NCBI GenBank assembly: GCA_024278415.1
Contig: JAJRTI010000056.1
Location: 1 to 8,047 of the forward strand
Direction of reading: 5' to 3'
DNA length: 8,047 nucleotides
From: Planctomycetota bacterium
GTDB taxonomy: Bacteria > Planctomycetota > Brocadiia > JAJRTI01
The notes beneath the pieces were generated by a model. It searched no databases, was not told where the DNA came from, and saw only the letters and a list, made by a program, of their open reading frames with translations. The position numbers and the translations under genes are program-made. Position 1 is the stretch's first letter, and each line of letters starts with the position of its first letter. Below, one piece after another: positions 1 through 5,891 of this stretch.

Positions 1-281
1 CCTTCGGGCTGCGGTGTCCGCGAGGGGTTGCACGCAGGCGAAGAGCCGGGACGTTTGTTGTGAACCTGCCTGAATCCACTTCGAAACTGAAACTCCAGAA
101 TGCGACGCGTTGGGATACGTACAATCAGACCTACACCCCAACTTGGGCAGTCCCGCGGCCCACGGGGCAGCATTCTCGTGGACGCCGCTCCCAGGGTGAT
201 TGACAAGTCTCCATGAGCGTAACCGTGGGTCATCCCACGTGTCAACCATGGCACCGGCAACAAGAAGCCAAGATTCGGCTC
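1..281. other. Non-coding left-edge region
   Basis: No convincing gene is seen in this stretch, and its base composition looks less GC-rich than the genes that follow. One + frame is open from 3 to 203 and one - frame is open from 249 to the left edge, but neither has a recognisable domain or a ribosome binding site. Two small stem-loops are visible. CGTGGG at 224-229 pairs with CCCACG at 234-239 across a TCAT loop. ACAAG/AGCC at 260-269 pairs with GGCT/CTTGT at 277-285, with one bulged A, and is followed by the pyrimidine-rich CTTCTC. The second could be a weak terminator for a gene left of the window. A perfect TTGACA at 200-205 has no matching -10 box at a normal distance. Confidence 0.5.
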
Positions 282-310
282 TTGTCTTCTCAACGCGTGG
301 AGGATACAGT
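282..310 (+). promoter_or_regulatory. Candidate sigma-70-type promoter before rhaM
   Basis: TTGTCT at 282-287 and TACAGT at 305-310 are separated by 17 bases, and each matches the consensus hexamer at four of six positions. Transcription would start near 317, about 35 bases before the mutarotase start codon. The -35 box overlaps the descending arm of the small stem-loop at 260-285. The match is modest and found by eye; it could be chance. Confidence 0.3.
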
Positions 311-336
311 TAGCGCGCCCCGGCTTGCCGAGTCTG

Positions 337-344
337 AGGAGGAG
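337..344 (+). promoter_or_regulatory. Ribosome binding site that sets the rhaM start
   Basis: The purine run AGGAGGAG lies 8 bases before the ATG at 353. An in-frame GTG at 347 is only 2 bases after the run, or 4 bases after its AGGAGG core, which is too close for normal initiation. This favours the ATG at 353. Confidence 0.7.
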
Positions 345-352
345 ATGTGAGC

Positions 353-691
353 ATGCAGCGATACGGATGGATCATTGGTGTCAAGGAAGAGAAGATCGAC
401 GAATACAAGAGACTGCACGCCGCGGTGTGGCCGGACGTGCTCAAGATGATCAAGGACTGCAACATTCAAAACTACTCGATCTATCTGCGCAAGCTCCCGG
501 ACGGCAAGCATTATCTCTTCAGCTACCTCGAGTACGTCGGAGAGGACTTCGAGGGCGACATGGCCAAGATGGTCAACGACGAAACCACGCAGAAATGGTG
601 GGCCCTGTGCAAGCCCTGCCAAGAGCCGCTGCCGGGCCTCGCTGAGGGCGAGTGGTGGGCCGACATGGAGGAGGTGTTCCATTGCGATTGA
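353..691 (+). CDS. rhaM: L-rhamnose mutarotase family protein
   Basis: A 112-residue cytoplasmic protein of the RhaM (DUF718) family, small dimeric alpha/beta-barrel enzymes that interconvert the alpha and beta anomers of L-rhamnose; some homologues act on other sugars such as L-fucose. With the ATG at 353 as residue 1, Y18, H22, W26-P27 and Y41 fall at the same numbers as I recall for E. coli RhaM, where Tyr and His at these places form the active site; this also supports the chosen start over the GTG at 347. The tandem tryptophans W82-W83 and the C-terminal EEVFH segment are typical. A CxxC pair (C86, C89) is absent from E. coli RhaM and is of unknown meaning. The strong ribosome binding site lies 8 bases upstream. 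The last 10 bases overlap the next gene, so the two are almost certainly co-transcribed and coupled. No rhamnose isomerase, kinase or aldolase gene is in the window, so the true sugar is uncertain. Confidence 0.9.
   Translation: MQRYGWIIGVKEEKIDEYKRLHAAVWPDVLKMIKDCNIQNYSIYLRKLPDGKHYLFSYLEYVGEDFEGDMAKMVNDETTQKWWALCKPCQEPLPGLAEGEWWADMEEVFHCD
667..674 (+). promoter_or_regulatory. Ribosome binding site inside rhaM that sets the URO-D-family start
   Basis: GGAGGAGG lies within the last codons of the mutarotase gene, 7 bases before a TTG at 682. No ATG or GTG suits it: the upstream in-frame GTG codons at 652 and 655 precede the site. The protein starting at TTG 682 begins with the SPRERVLAAF-type segment usual at the N-terminus of this family. 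Confidence 0.75.
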
Positions 692-1740
692 GCCCCAGAG
701 AACGCGTCCTCGCCGCGTTCGCACATGAGGAGCCCGACCGCGTGCCCGTCTGGCTCGGGTCGTCCCCCGAGTTCTGGGAGAAGCTGAAGAAACACACCGG
801 CATCGACGACGACGAAGGCCTGCGCAAACGCATTGGGGATGACTTCCGCCGCGTCGCGGCGCAGTACGTGGGCCCCGAGCAGGAACTGTCCGCCGAGGCG
901 ACGTTCCGAAGCGTGTTCGGCATCGAGCGGCACGGGTACGGCTACGGCCAGCCCCTGACGCGCCCGCCTCTGGCCGAGGCGACACTGCCACAAACCCACG
1001 ACTACCCATGGCCGGACCCAGATTGGATGGACGTGTCCGGCATCCGCGCACAGGCGGCCGCATGGCACGGCGAGTATGCCATCCTCGGAGGCGATTGGTC
1101 GCCGTTCTGGCACGACGCGATCGACCTGATCGGCATGGAGAGGCTCTGCATGCGCATGTTCGACGAGCCGGAAGCCGTGGACGCCGTCCTCCAGCACATC
1201 GTGGACTTCTACGCCGCGGTGAGCGAGCGCATCTTTGAGGCGGCCGGCGATGTGATCGACATCTTCTTCATCGGCAACGACTTTGGCGCACAGCAAGGCC
1301 CGTTGATAGGCCCGCGGCAATTCGAGCGTTTCATGCTGCCCCACTTGAAACGCCTCATCGACCTCGGCCATCGCCACGCTCTCAAAGTGCAACTGCATTG
1401 CTGCGGCGGTTTCAGGCCGCTGATCCCGATGTTGATCCAGGCCGGTCTGGACGCGGTGCACGCGATACAGCCGGGCTGCGGGGGCATGGACTTGAGGAGC
1501 CTCAAGGCGGAGTTTGGGGATCAGATCGTGTTCAACGGGGCCATCGACTCCCACTCGGTGCTGATCGACGGCGCGCCGGAGTCCGTGCGTCAGGCCACCC
1601 GCGAAGTGCTGGAGATCATGATGCCCGGCGGCGGCTACGTCGCGGGGGCCAGCCATGACTATGTGCTGGAAGAGACGCCGGCCGAGAACGTGCTCGCCAT
1701 GTTCGACGCTGTCCGCGAGTTCGGCGTGTATGCCGAGTGA
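682..1740 (+). CDS. Uroporphyrinogen decarboxylase superfamily protein (not HemE)
   Basis: A 352-residue cytoplasmic protein with the URO-D/MtaA TIM-barrel fold, a usual length for the family. The start is taken as the TTG at 682 because a strong Shine-Dalgarno run sits 7 bases before it and the family's opening segment follows at once. Landmarks seen are RERVLAAFAHEEPDRVPV near residues 6-23, GNDFGAQ at 198-204, LHCCGG at 238-243, NGAID at 285-289, and a C-terminal GGGY..GASHDY..EETPAEN segment near 316-336. The HemE signature (P-x-W-x-M-R-Q-A-G-R) is absent, so this is not the haem-pathway enzyme. H239 and C241 match the H-x-C half of the zinc site known in the methylcobamide:CoM methyltransferase branch; the downstream region carries H325 where I would look for a third ligand. 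The true reaction is unknown; a methyltransferase, demethylase or decarboxylase role is possible. It overlaps the mutarotase gene by 10 bases, which points to a role in the same sugar pathway. Confidence 0.85.
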   Translation: MRLSPRERVLAAFAHEEPDRVPVWLGSSPEFWEKLKKHTGIDDDEGLRKRIGDDFRRVAAQYVGPEQELSAEATFRSVFGIERHGYGYGQPLTRPPLAEATLPQTHDYPWPDPDWMDVSGIRAQAAAWHGEYAILGGDWSPFWHDAIDLIGMERLCMRMFDEPEAVDAVLQHIVDFYAAVSERIFEAAGDVIDIFFIGNDFGAQQGPLIGPRQFERFMLPHLKRLIDLGHRHALKVQLHCCGGFRPLIPMLIQAGLDAVHAIQPGCGGMDLRSLKAEFGDQIVFNGAIDSHSVLIDGAPESVRQATREVLEIMMPGGGYVAGASHDYVLEETPAENVLAMFDAVREFGVYAE

Positions 1741-1923
1741 AGATGTCGCTCGCGGCCGCGCGTGGAGCCACCTCAGCGTTGGACAGCGTACGGGATCCTG
1801 AGTTTCGGGGACGCCATTCCGATTGAACAGCAGACACGCGTCGCTTCGGCGTACGCGCATGCGAATTCGCCAAGTCGCGACTGCCAGCCATCGCGAGGCG
1901 CCGGCAGGCGAGCGGAGGGGGCC
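1741..1923. other. Intergenic gap between convergent genes
   Basis: No gene or clear terminator is seen between the URO-D-family stop and the sulfatase stop. Short perfect palindromes are present: CGCGGCCGCG at 1751-1760, GCGAATTCGC at 1861-1870, and TCGCGA twice (1875-1880 and 1891-1896). None forms a long stem followed by a T run. The GCGCCGGCAGGCG stretch near 1898-1910 resembles the GGCAGGC-rich words at 5824-5873, which hints at a dispersed repeat but is too short to prove it. Confidence 0.4.
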
Positions 1924-3480
1924 TCAGCCCGCGGCCGGCTGCGCGGCGCGCCAGCCTTGCTTCAGCATCGCGCTGAGCCTCGCGACCGTCTCCTTGTGCT
2001 CTGGCCGGTTTGCGAGGTTCACGTTCTCGGCTGGGTCCCTTTCGTGGTCGTACAGCTCCCGCGCGACCGGCTCCTGGCCGAGCGCGCCCCATTCGGTGTA
2101 GCGGTAGCGGTCGGTGCGCATGGAGTAGCCCATGTTGCGGCCGCGGGGGTATTGGCTGAACGCGGCCTTCTTCCACGGCAGGTCGGGATTGTCCATGAGC
2201 GGCCGGAAGCTCGTGCCTTCGAGCCCGCCGGGCATGGGCAGGCCGCAGAGGTCCACGAGCGAGGGGTAGATGTCCACGAACTCGGTGAGCGCGCGGGGCT
2301 TGCCGCCCTTGGCCTTTTGGTCGGGCGACGCGCAGATCAGGGGCGCGTGTGCGGAGGTCTCGAAGTTCGTGTGCTTGCACCACAGGCCGTGCTCGCCGAG
2401 CTGCCAGCCGTGGTCGCCCCAGAGCACGATGACCGTTTTGTCCCGCAAGCCGAGCCGGTCCAACTCGCTCAGCACTTTGCCGATCTGCACGTCGATGTAG
2501 CTCGTGCAGGCGTAGTATCCGCGGATCAACTCCAGCGCCTTTTCGTCGGGGATCTTGCCTTTCGTTGGGATGTCATTGTACGCGCGTAGTTCGCCGGAAT
2601 TGTGCAGCGCGATGGGCGGGCAGTCCTTCGGTGCGAAAGGATTGTCCGCGAGCGTGAGCGAGCCCTTGGGATACAGGTCGTAGTAGCGCTTCGGCGCGAC
2701 GAAGGGCAGGTGCGGCTTGAGGAAACCCGCGGCCAGGAAGAACCGCTTGTCCTTCACTTGGCGCATGACCTTGATGACCTCGTCGGCGATCTTGCCGTCG
2801 GCCAGCGCGTTGTCTGCGCAATCGGGGTTCTCCCATGCCGGCCCGCGGACGCGAAACCTGGGCCGGGACCGCTTGAGCACGAGGCCGGTCTTGGGGTCGC
2901 GCTTGACCACCTTGCTGCTCCAGCGCTTGCCAGCTTTCCTTGCCGCTGCGCGGCGTTTGTTCATGTCCGCTACGGTTTCGGGCTTCAGGTAGCCGGGCGC
3001 TTTGGGGTGCCACGATTTCACGCTCCAGGTGGCCGGATCGTCGAGGCCGCCGTGGTAGACCTTGCCGAAGCCCGCGCTGAAGTAGCCGTGGTTCTTGAAG
3101 TGCTGGCCCAGTGTGACCACGTCGGGCAGGTGCAGGCGGAAGTGGGTCTGGAGGTCGTACACGCGCGTCGTGTCCGGCCGGCGCCCCGTCATGAGCGACG
3201 TGCGCGAGGGGCTGCACACGGCCTGCTGGCAGTAAGCGCGCAGGAACGTCGTGCCGCTCGCCGCGAGCGCGTCGATGTGGGGCGTGATCATCTTCTCGTG
3301 GCCGTAGCAGCCAAGCTGCGGCCGGAGGTCGTCCACCGGGATGAAGAGGACGTTGTACTTGCCGCCAGCCGCGGCCGCGCCCGCGGCGAGTGCGGCCTGC
3401 GGGATTGCGCTTGCGCCAAGCGTGCAGGCCGCGCCCTTGAGCGCGGCCGTCAGGAATTCACGTCGGGTGTGTTGGGGCAT
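1924..3480 (-). CDS. Tat-exported iduronate-2-sulfatase-like sulfatase
   Basis: A 518-residue type I (formylglycine-dependent) sulfatase that hydrolyses sulfate esters, most likely on a polysaccharide sugar, in the periplasm or outside the cell. The N-terminus has a twin-arginine signal (TRREFL at 5-10, then an alanine-rich hydrophobic stretch to about 38). The formylglycine motif is C89-S-P-S-R93, followed by TSLMTGR. Residues matching the human iduronate-2-sulfatase site as I recall it are all present: metal ligands D50, D51, D356 and H357, and substrate-side K140, H143, H257 and K369. GFLKPHLPF at 252-260 and GDHGWQLGEHG at 355-365 are hallmarks of this branch. Length is normal. Residues about 166-212 are rich in Lys and Arg. 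A ribosome binding site overlaps the stop of the upstream gene, 10 bases away, so the pair is one translational unit. Iduronate is not guaranteed as the substrate: bacterial relatives act on varied sulfated glycans. An anaerobic or aerobic formylglycine-generating enzyme must be encoded elsewhere. Confidence 0.93.
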   Translation of the reverse strand: MPQHTRREFLTAALKGAACTLGASAIPQAALAAGAAAAGGKYNVLFIPVDDLRPQLGCYGHEKMITPHIDALAASGTTFLRAYCQQAVCSPSRTSLMTGRRPDTTRVYDLQTHFRLHLPDVVTLGQHFKNHGYFSAGFGKVYHGGLDDPATWSVKSWHPKAPGYLKPETVADMNKRRAAARKAGKRWSSKVVKRDPKTGLVLKRSRPRFRVRGPAWENPDCADNALADGKIADEVIKVMRQVKDKRFFLAAGFLKPHLPFVAPKRYYDLYPKGSLTLADNPFAPKDCPPIALHNSGELRAYNDIPTKGKIPDEKALELIRGYYACTSYIDVQIGKVLSELDRLGLRDKTVIVLWGDHGWQLGEHGLWCKHTNFETSAHAPLICASPDQKAKGGKPRALTEFVDIYPSLVDLCGLPMPGGLEGTSFRPLMDNPDLPWKKAAFSQYPRGRNMGYSMRTDRYRYTEWGALGQEPVARELYDHERDPAENVNLANRPEHKETVARLSAMLKQGWRAAQPAAG

Positions 3481-3486
3481 GCGTCT

Positions 3487-3492
3487 CTCCTC
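3487..3492 (-). promoter_or_regulatory. Ribosome binding site overlapping the upstream stop codon
   Basis: On the - strand GAGGAG lies 6 bases before the sulfatase ATG. It shares bases with the TGA stop (3493-3491) of the preceding gene, an arrangement typical of translational coupling. Confidence 0.7.
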
Positions 3493-4348
3493 ATCGCTCG
3501 ATCACGCGCTCATGGATCACTGTTTCAGTATGGCCGATCAGGTAGGCGTCGGCAATAGCCAAGGCGCAGGGCGGCGTCGCGGCGAACTCGATCTCCAGGC
3601 CGGCGATCTGCGCGGCGCCCTGCGGCGCAAGAAGTTGAAGCGGCACTGACGCCAACTGCCACGTCTCGCGTAGGTCGTCGACGCACATGAATGCCGAGGC
3701 CGAGGCGGCACGACTGCCGCTGGACAGCGCCAACCAGGGGCCTGGCTCCGCGGCCTCGCCAAAGAGCCCTCGGAACCGGGTAGCGTGCCCGCCGACGCGC
3801 CCAACGCTGTTCAGGTAGAAGCGCAGGTATCCGCCTTGGCTCAAGAACGGCTCCAGCGCCAACGGATCGAAGCGGACACGGCCCCGGCCGCCCGCGGCCG
3901 AAGCGCGCAAGAGCAACGCCGGCTCGCCGGGAGTGTGCTCGTAAGCGTCCGTCCGGCGAATGCTCCCGCCCGCACTGGCAGAGAGATCCCACCGCGTGTT
4001 GCGCAGCATGTACACGGCGTCGGCCATGTGGATCGGCGAGTCGATCTCGTGCGGATCGTAGCCCCGCGCGATCATCCGAAGCAATTGCAGCCGCGCTTCG
4101 AGACGGGCCTTCTCGCGCCGGGCCGCGGCCGAGTCTTCCACACGCAACCGCAACAGCGCCTCCAGCGCGCGCCCCACCAGCGCGTCGGCCTCGATGTATT
4201 GGCCGGCGTGAATGTGCCGCGTTGCGCGGCGCTCCATGCCTCGCACGGCCTCAACCGTGGGCGTCGCGCGCGGCGGCGCTTGGCTTGCCGCCGCGGCCGC
4301 GGCAGGCAGCAGCACGGCAAGTATCCATTTTGTCCGGCTGAGTCGCAT
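3491..4348 (-). CDS. Secreted protein of unknown function with a carbohydrate-binding-like C-terminus
   Basis: A 285-residue protein I cannot assign to a named family. It starts with a Sec-type signal peptide (MRLSRTKW, then a hydrophobic alanine-rich core to about residue 24). Residues about 31-96 look helical and rich in Ala, Arg and Glu, possibly a short TPR-like or coiled segment. Residues about 118-272 have the pattern of a beta-sandwich carbohydrate-binding domain: GGYLRFYLNS at 172-181, ETWQLASVPL at 228-237, and a final strand ALAIADAYLIG at 262-272. I chose the ATG at 4348 because the signal peptide begins there and a promoter candidate lies just upstream; a longer frame reaches 4402 but would put its start inside the -35 box. 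The ribosome binding site is weak (AGGGA, 11 bases away). The sulfatase gene follows after 10 bases, so this protein probably helps the same process outside the cytoplasm, for example by binding the sulfated glycan. That role is inference. Confidence 0.75.
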   Translation of the reverse strand: MRLSRTKWILAVLLPAAAAAASQAPPRATPTVEAVRGMERRATRHIHAGQYIEADALVGRALEALLRLRVEDSAAARREKARLEARLQLLRMIARGYDPHEIDSPIHMADAVYMLRNTRWDLSASAGGSIRRTDAYEHTPGEPALLLRASAAGGRGRVRFDPLALEPFLSQGGYLRFYLNSVGRVGGHATRFRGLFGEAAEPGPWLALSSGSRAASASAFMCVDDLRETWQLASVPLQLLAPQGAAQIAGLEIEFAATPPCALAIADAYLIGHTETVIHERVIER

Positions 4349-4372
4349 GATGCAGGTTCCCTGGTGCAGACC

Positions 4373-4402
4373 AGCATAGCTTAGCGCGGCCCTTGCTCGC
4401 AA
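4373..4402 (-). promoter_or_regulatory. Candidate promoter for the secreted-protein/sulfatase operon
   Basis: On the - strand TTGCGA (4402-4397) and TATGCT (4378-4373) are 18 bases apart; each matches the sigma-70 hexamer at four of six positions. Transcription would start near 4366, about 18 bases before the ATG at 4348. The spacing and position fit, but the match is moderate. Confidence 0.35.
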
Positions 4403-4431
4403 CTCAGCCGACCGCCCGCGCGTGGCGCGGC

Positions 4432-4460
4432 TTGACTTCGCGGGCGGCTGCCTTTACAAA
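4432..4460 (+). promoter_or_regulatory. Candidate sigma-70-type promoter for the amidohydrolase gene
   Basis: TTGACT at 4432-4437 and TACAAA at 4455-4460 are separated by exactly 17 bases, matching the consensus at five and four of six positions. This is the best promoter match in the window. It would start a transcript near 4467 with a leader of about 160 bases before the amidohydrolase ATG, and that leader would contain the long palindrome at 4482-4530. Confidence 0.5.
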
Positions 4461-4481
4461 GCGGGCTTCACCCGCAACCCG

Positions 4482-4530
4482 GGAGCGGAACGCCTTCGCG
4501 TGCCGACGGACGGCGAAGGCCGTCCGCTCC
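4482..4530. repeat. Long imperfect palindrome in the amidohydrolase leader
   Basis: The arm GGAGCGGAACGCCTTCGC (4482-4499) pairs with GCGAAGGCCGTCCGCTCC (4513-4530) at 16 of 18 positions around a 13-base loop. The flanks extend the symmetry: CCCG on the left and CGGG on the right. A smaller stem, GCGGG/CCCGC, precedes it at 4461-4475. About 15 bases after the palindrome a weak stem (CAAG at 4535-4538 with CTTG at 4544-4547) is followed by TTTTT at 4548-4552. It could be a mobile palindromic repeat of the REP type, or an RNA hairpin that tunes expression of the gene at 4629. Only one copy is visible here. Confidence 0.65.
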
Positions 4531-4628
4531 GGGCAAGCAACTTCTTGTTTTTCATGACAGTTCTGGATGGATAAGGCGCTAAGTGGCTTGCAGCCGCAAG
4601 GTGAACGCCAACCCTATCGAGACGAACA

Positions 4629-5648
4629 ATGGACCCCCAGAAGAACCGAGCGATCTACGACATTGAGCTGCGAGACTGGCTGCCCGATCAGATCCTCGAC
4701 GCGCATATACACATCATTCACCGAGACAGCTACCCCACCGACTTCGACCCCGGGCCGGAGCTATGGATGAGCCACGTGAACCGCGGCTCCTACACGATCG
4801 AGGATTGCCAAGCCGACGCGGCTGCCATCTTGCCGGGCCAAGAGTTCTCCGGACTGTGCTTTGGGTCGCCTTCCGGCAATGAGTGCCGCGGCCACGCCAA
4901 CCGCTACGTCGCGGGCTTCTGTGACAACGACCGTTGGTTCGGCCTCGCGCTCGTCTCGCCAGAAGATTCAGTCGATCAAGTGGAGCAGTGGATTCGGAAG
5001 ACCCCCCTGCTCGGGTACAAGCCCTACCGCAACTACGTCACCTCGAAGCCACGCGAGGAGGTGGGCATCCACGACATGCTGCCCCAGCGGCACATGGAGC
5101 TGGCCGATCGGCTCGGCCTCATCATCATGCTCCACATCCCGCGCGCGAAGCGTCTCGCCGATCCAGACAACCAGCGCGAGATCATCCAGCTTGCCGACCG
5201 CTACCCCCGCGCGCAGATCGTGCTCGCGCACGTGGGCCGAGCGTACTACTTGGGCAACGTGGTGGGGCAACTCGATGAGATCCGCAAGCGGCCCAACCTC
5301 TGGGTCGACGTCGCCATGCTCAACCACTGGGAAGTGATCGAGTACGTCCTCCAGAATTTCCCCCGCGAGCGCATCCTCTTCGGCACGGACCTGCCCATCT
5401 CGCGCTTCGGCGGCAAATCGGTCGAGATCAACAACGACTACGCGTACATAACCGAGGACAACATCGACATCGGCAACGCGATTTACGACGCGCGCGGTGT
5501 GGTCGAGTTTACCTACTTCTACTACGAAGAGCTGCGCGCGATCCGCAAGGCCGCCGAGCGAGCGGGACTGACGCGCGATGAGATCGAAGCGCTGTTCTAC
5601 GGCAATGCGATGCGCTTGCTGCGTGGGGCAATTGCAGGAAAGAGATAG
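4629..5648 (+). CDS. Amidohydrolase-2 family metal-dependent hydrolase
   Basis: A 339-residue cytoplasmic protein of the amidohydrolase-related (PF04909-type) TIM-barrel family, whose members hydrolyse lactones or amides or decarboxylate aromatic acids. The expected metal-site pattern is seen in order: H26-I-H28 in DAHIHI, K131 in LLGYKPYRN, H169 in MLHIPR, H201 in LAHVGRA, and D254 in LFGTDLP. The C-terminus carries FYGNAMRLL, a common closing motif of the family. No signal peptide is present. The ATG at 4629 is the first in-frame start and is needed to keep the HxH motif, yet no good Shine-Dalgarno sequence precedes it. The gene stands alone, divergent from the sulfatase operon and convergent with the PhnD-propeller gene. 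In a sugar-degrading setting a sugar-acid lactonase is one possibility; a decarboxylase is another. The family is firm, the substrate is not. Confidence 0.85.
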   Translation: MDPQKNRAIYDIELRDWLPDQILDAHIHIIHRDSYPTDFDPGPELWMSHVNRGSYTIEDCQADAAAILPGQEFSGLCFGSPSGNECRGHANRYVAGFCDNDRWFGLALVSPEDSVDQVEQWIRKTPLLGYKPYRNYVTSKPREEVGIHDMLPQRHMELADRLGLIIMLHIPRAKRLADPDNQREIIQLADRYPRAQIVLAHVGRAYYLGNVVGQLDEIRKRPNLWVDVAMLNHWEVIEYVLQNFPRERILFGTDLPISRFGGKSVEINNDYAYITEDNIDIGNAIYDARGVVEFTYFYYEELRAIRKAAERAGLTRDEIEALFYGNAMRLLRGAIAGKR

Positions 5649-5666
5649 GGCGGGGACGTTACTGGT

Positions 5667-5686
5667 GCTGGACGTCCACGTCCAGC
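5667..5686. terminator. Perfect 8-bp stem-loop after the amidohydrolase gene
   Basis: GCTGGACG (5667-5674) pairs perfectly with CGTCCAGC (5679-5686) around a TCCA loop, starting 19 bases after the stop codon. The position suits a transcript end or 3' stabiliser. There is no T run after it, so it is not a classical intrinsic terminator. Confidence 0.45.
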
Positions 5687-5765
5687 CCCCCGCCGCTGCG
5701 CACGTCTCGTCCGCTTGAGCCCTCGGGTTGGCTGCGGACCGGAGTGGGCTGTGCCCCCATCCCAG

Positions 5766-5786
5766 CCTTCCCCCAAGGGGGGAAGG
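5766..5786. repeat. 9-bp C/G-rich stem-loop
   Basis: CCTTCCCCC (5766-5774) pairs with GGGGGAAGG (5778-5786) across an AAG loop. It lies midway between two convergent genes. The stem is symmetrical and could act on either transcript; no T run follows on either strand. Such pyrimidine/purine palindromes are often dispersed repeats in environmental genomes, but only one copy is in view. Confidence 0.5.
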
Positions 5787-5804
5787 AGGCCGCCACGGGT
5801 CAGG

Positions 5805-5885
5805 GGACACGATGCAATCCGACGGCAGGCCGCCGGCTTCCCTGCCTGCGCCGCGCACGGCGCGGCAGGCAGGCGCATCGCGTCC
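5805..5885. repeat. 81-base structured palindromic element, three-way-junction shape
   Basis: An outer stem pairs GGACACGATGC (5805-5815) with GCATCGCGTCC (5875-5885), 10 of 11 positions. Inside are two further stems: CGGC/GCCG at 5823-5826 and 5832-5835 with a 5-base loop, and a strong hairpin in which CCTGCCTG (5841-5848) pairs with CAGGCAGG (5866-5873) and CCGCGC (5851-5856) pairs with GCGCGG (5860-5865), with a 2-base bulge. It ends 6 bases past the stop codon of the PhnD-propeller gene, reading on the - strand. It may be a 3' end structure, a non-autonomous mobile palindrome, or a small structured RNA. The pairing is seen directly; the role is unknown. Confidence 0.55.
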
Positions 5886-5891
5886 CCGCGG

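Noticed and set aside
1..249. Open - strand frame from an ATG at 249 to the left edge
   Set aside because: It has no ribosome binding site, its translation does not resemble any family, and 80 open codons at an edge are expected by chance.
682..1740. Calling the URO-D-family gene hemE (haem biosynthesis)
   Set aside because: The N-terminal P-x-W-x-M-R-Q-A-G-R signature of true HemE is missing, and the HxC motif points to the broader paralogue family.
523..1860. 445-codon open frame on the - strand covering the URO-D-family gene
   Set aside because: It lies opposite a well-supported gene, has no ribosome binding site or recognisable domain, and such antisense openness is common in GC-rich DNA with strong third-position bias.
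3421..3429. Cys19 of the sulfatase as a lipoprotein attachment site
   Set aside because: The preceding residues (LKGAAC) do not fit the lipobox, and the Tat signal runs on past this cysteine.
4349..4402. Upstream extension of the secreted-protein gene to 4402
   Set aside because: It would add 18 residues before a good signal peptide and place the start codon inside the promoter candidate.
4567..4770. 67-codon + frame overlapping the start of the amidohydrolase gene
   Set aside because: It is out of frame with the clear amidohydrolase, has no Shine-Dalgarno sequence and no recognisable content.
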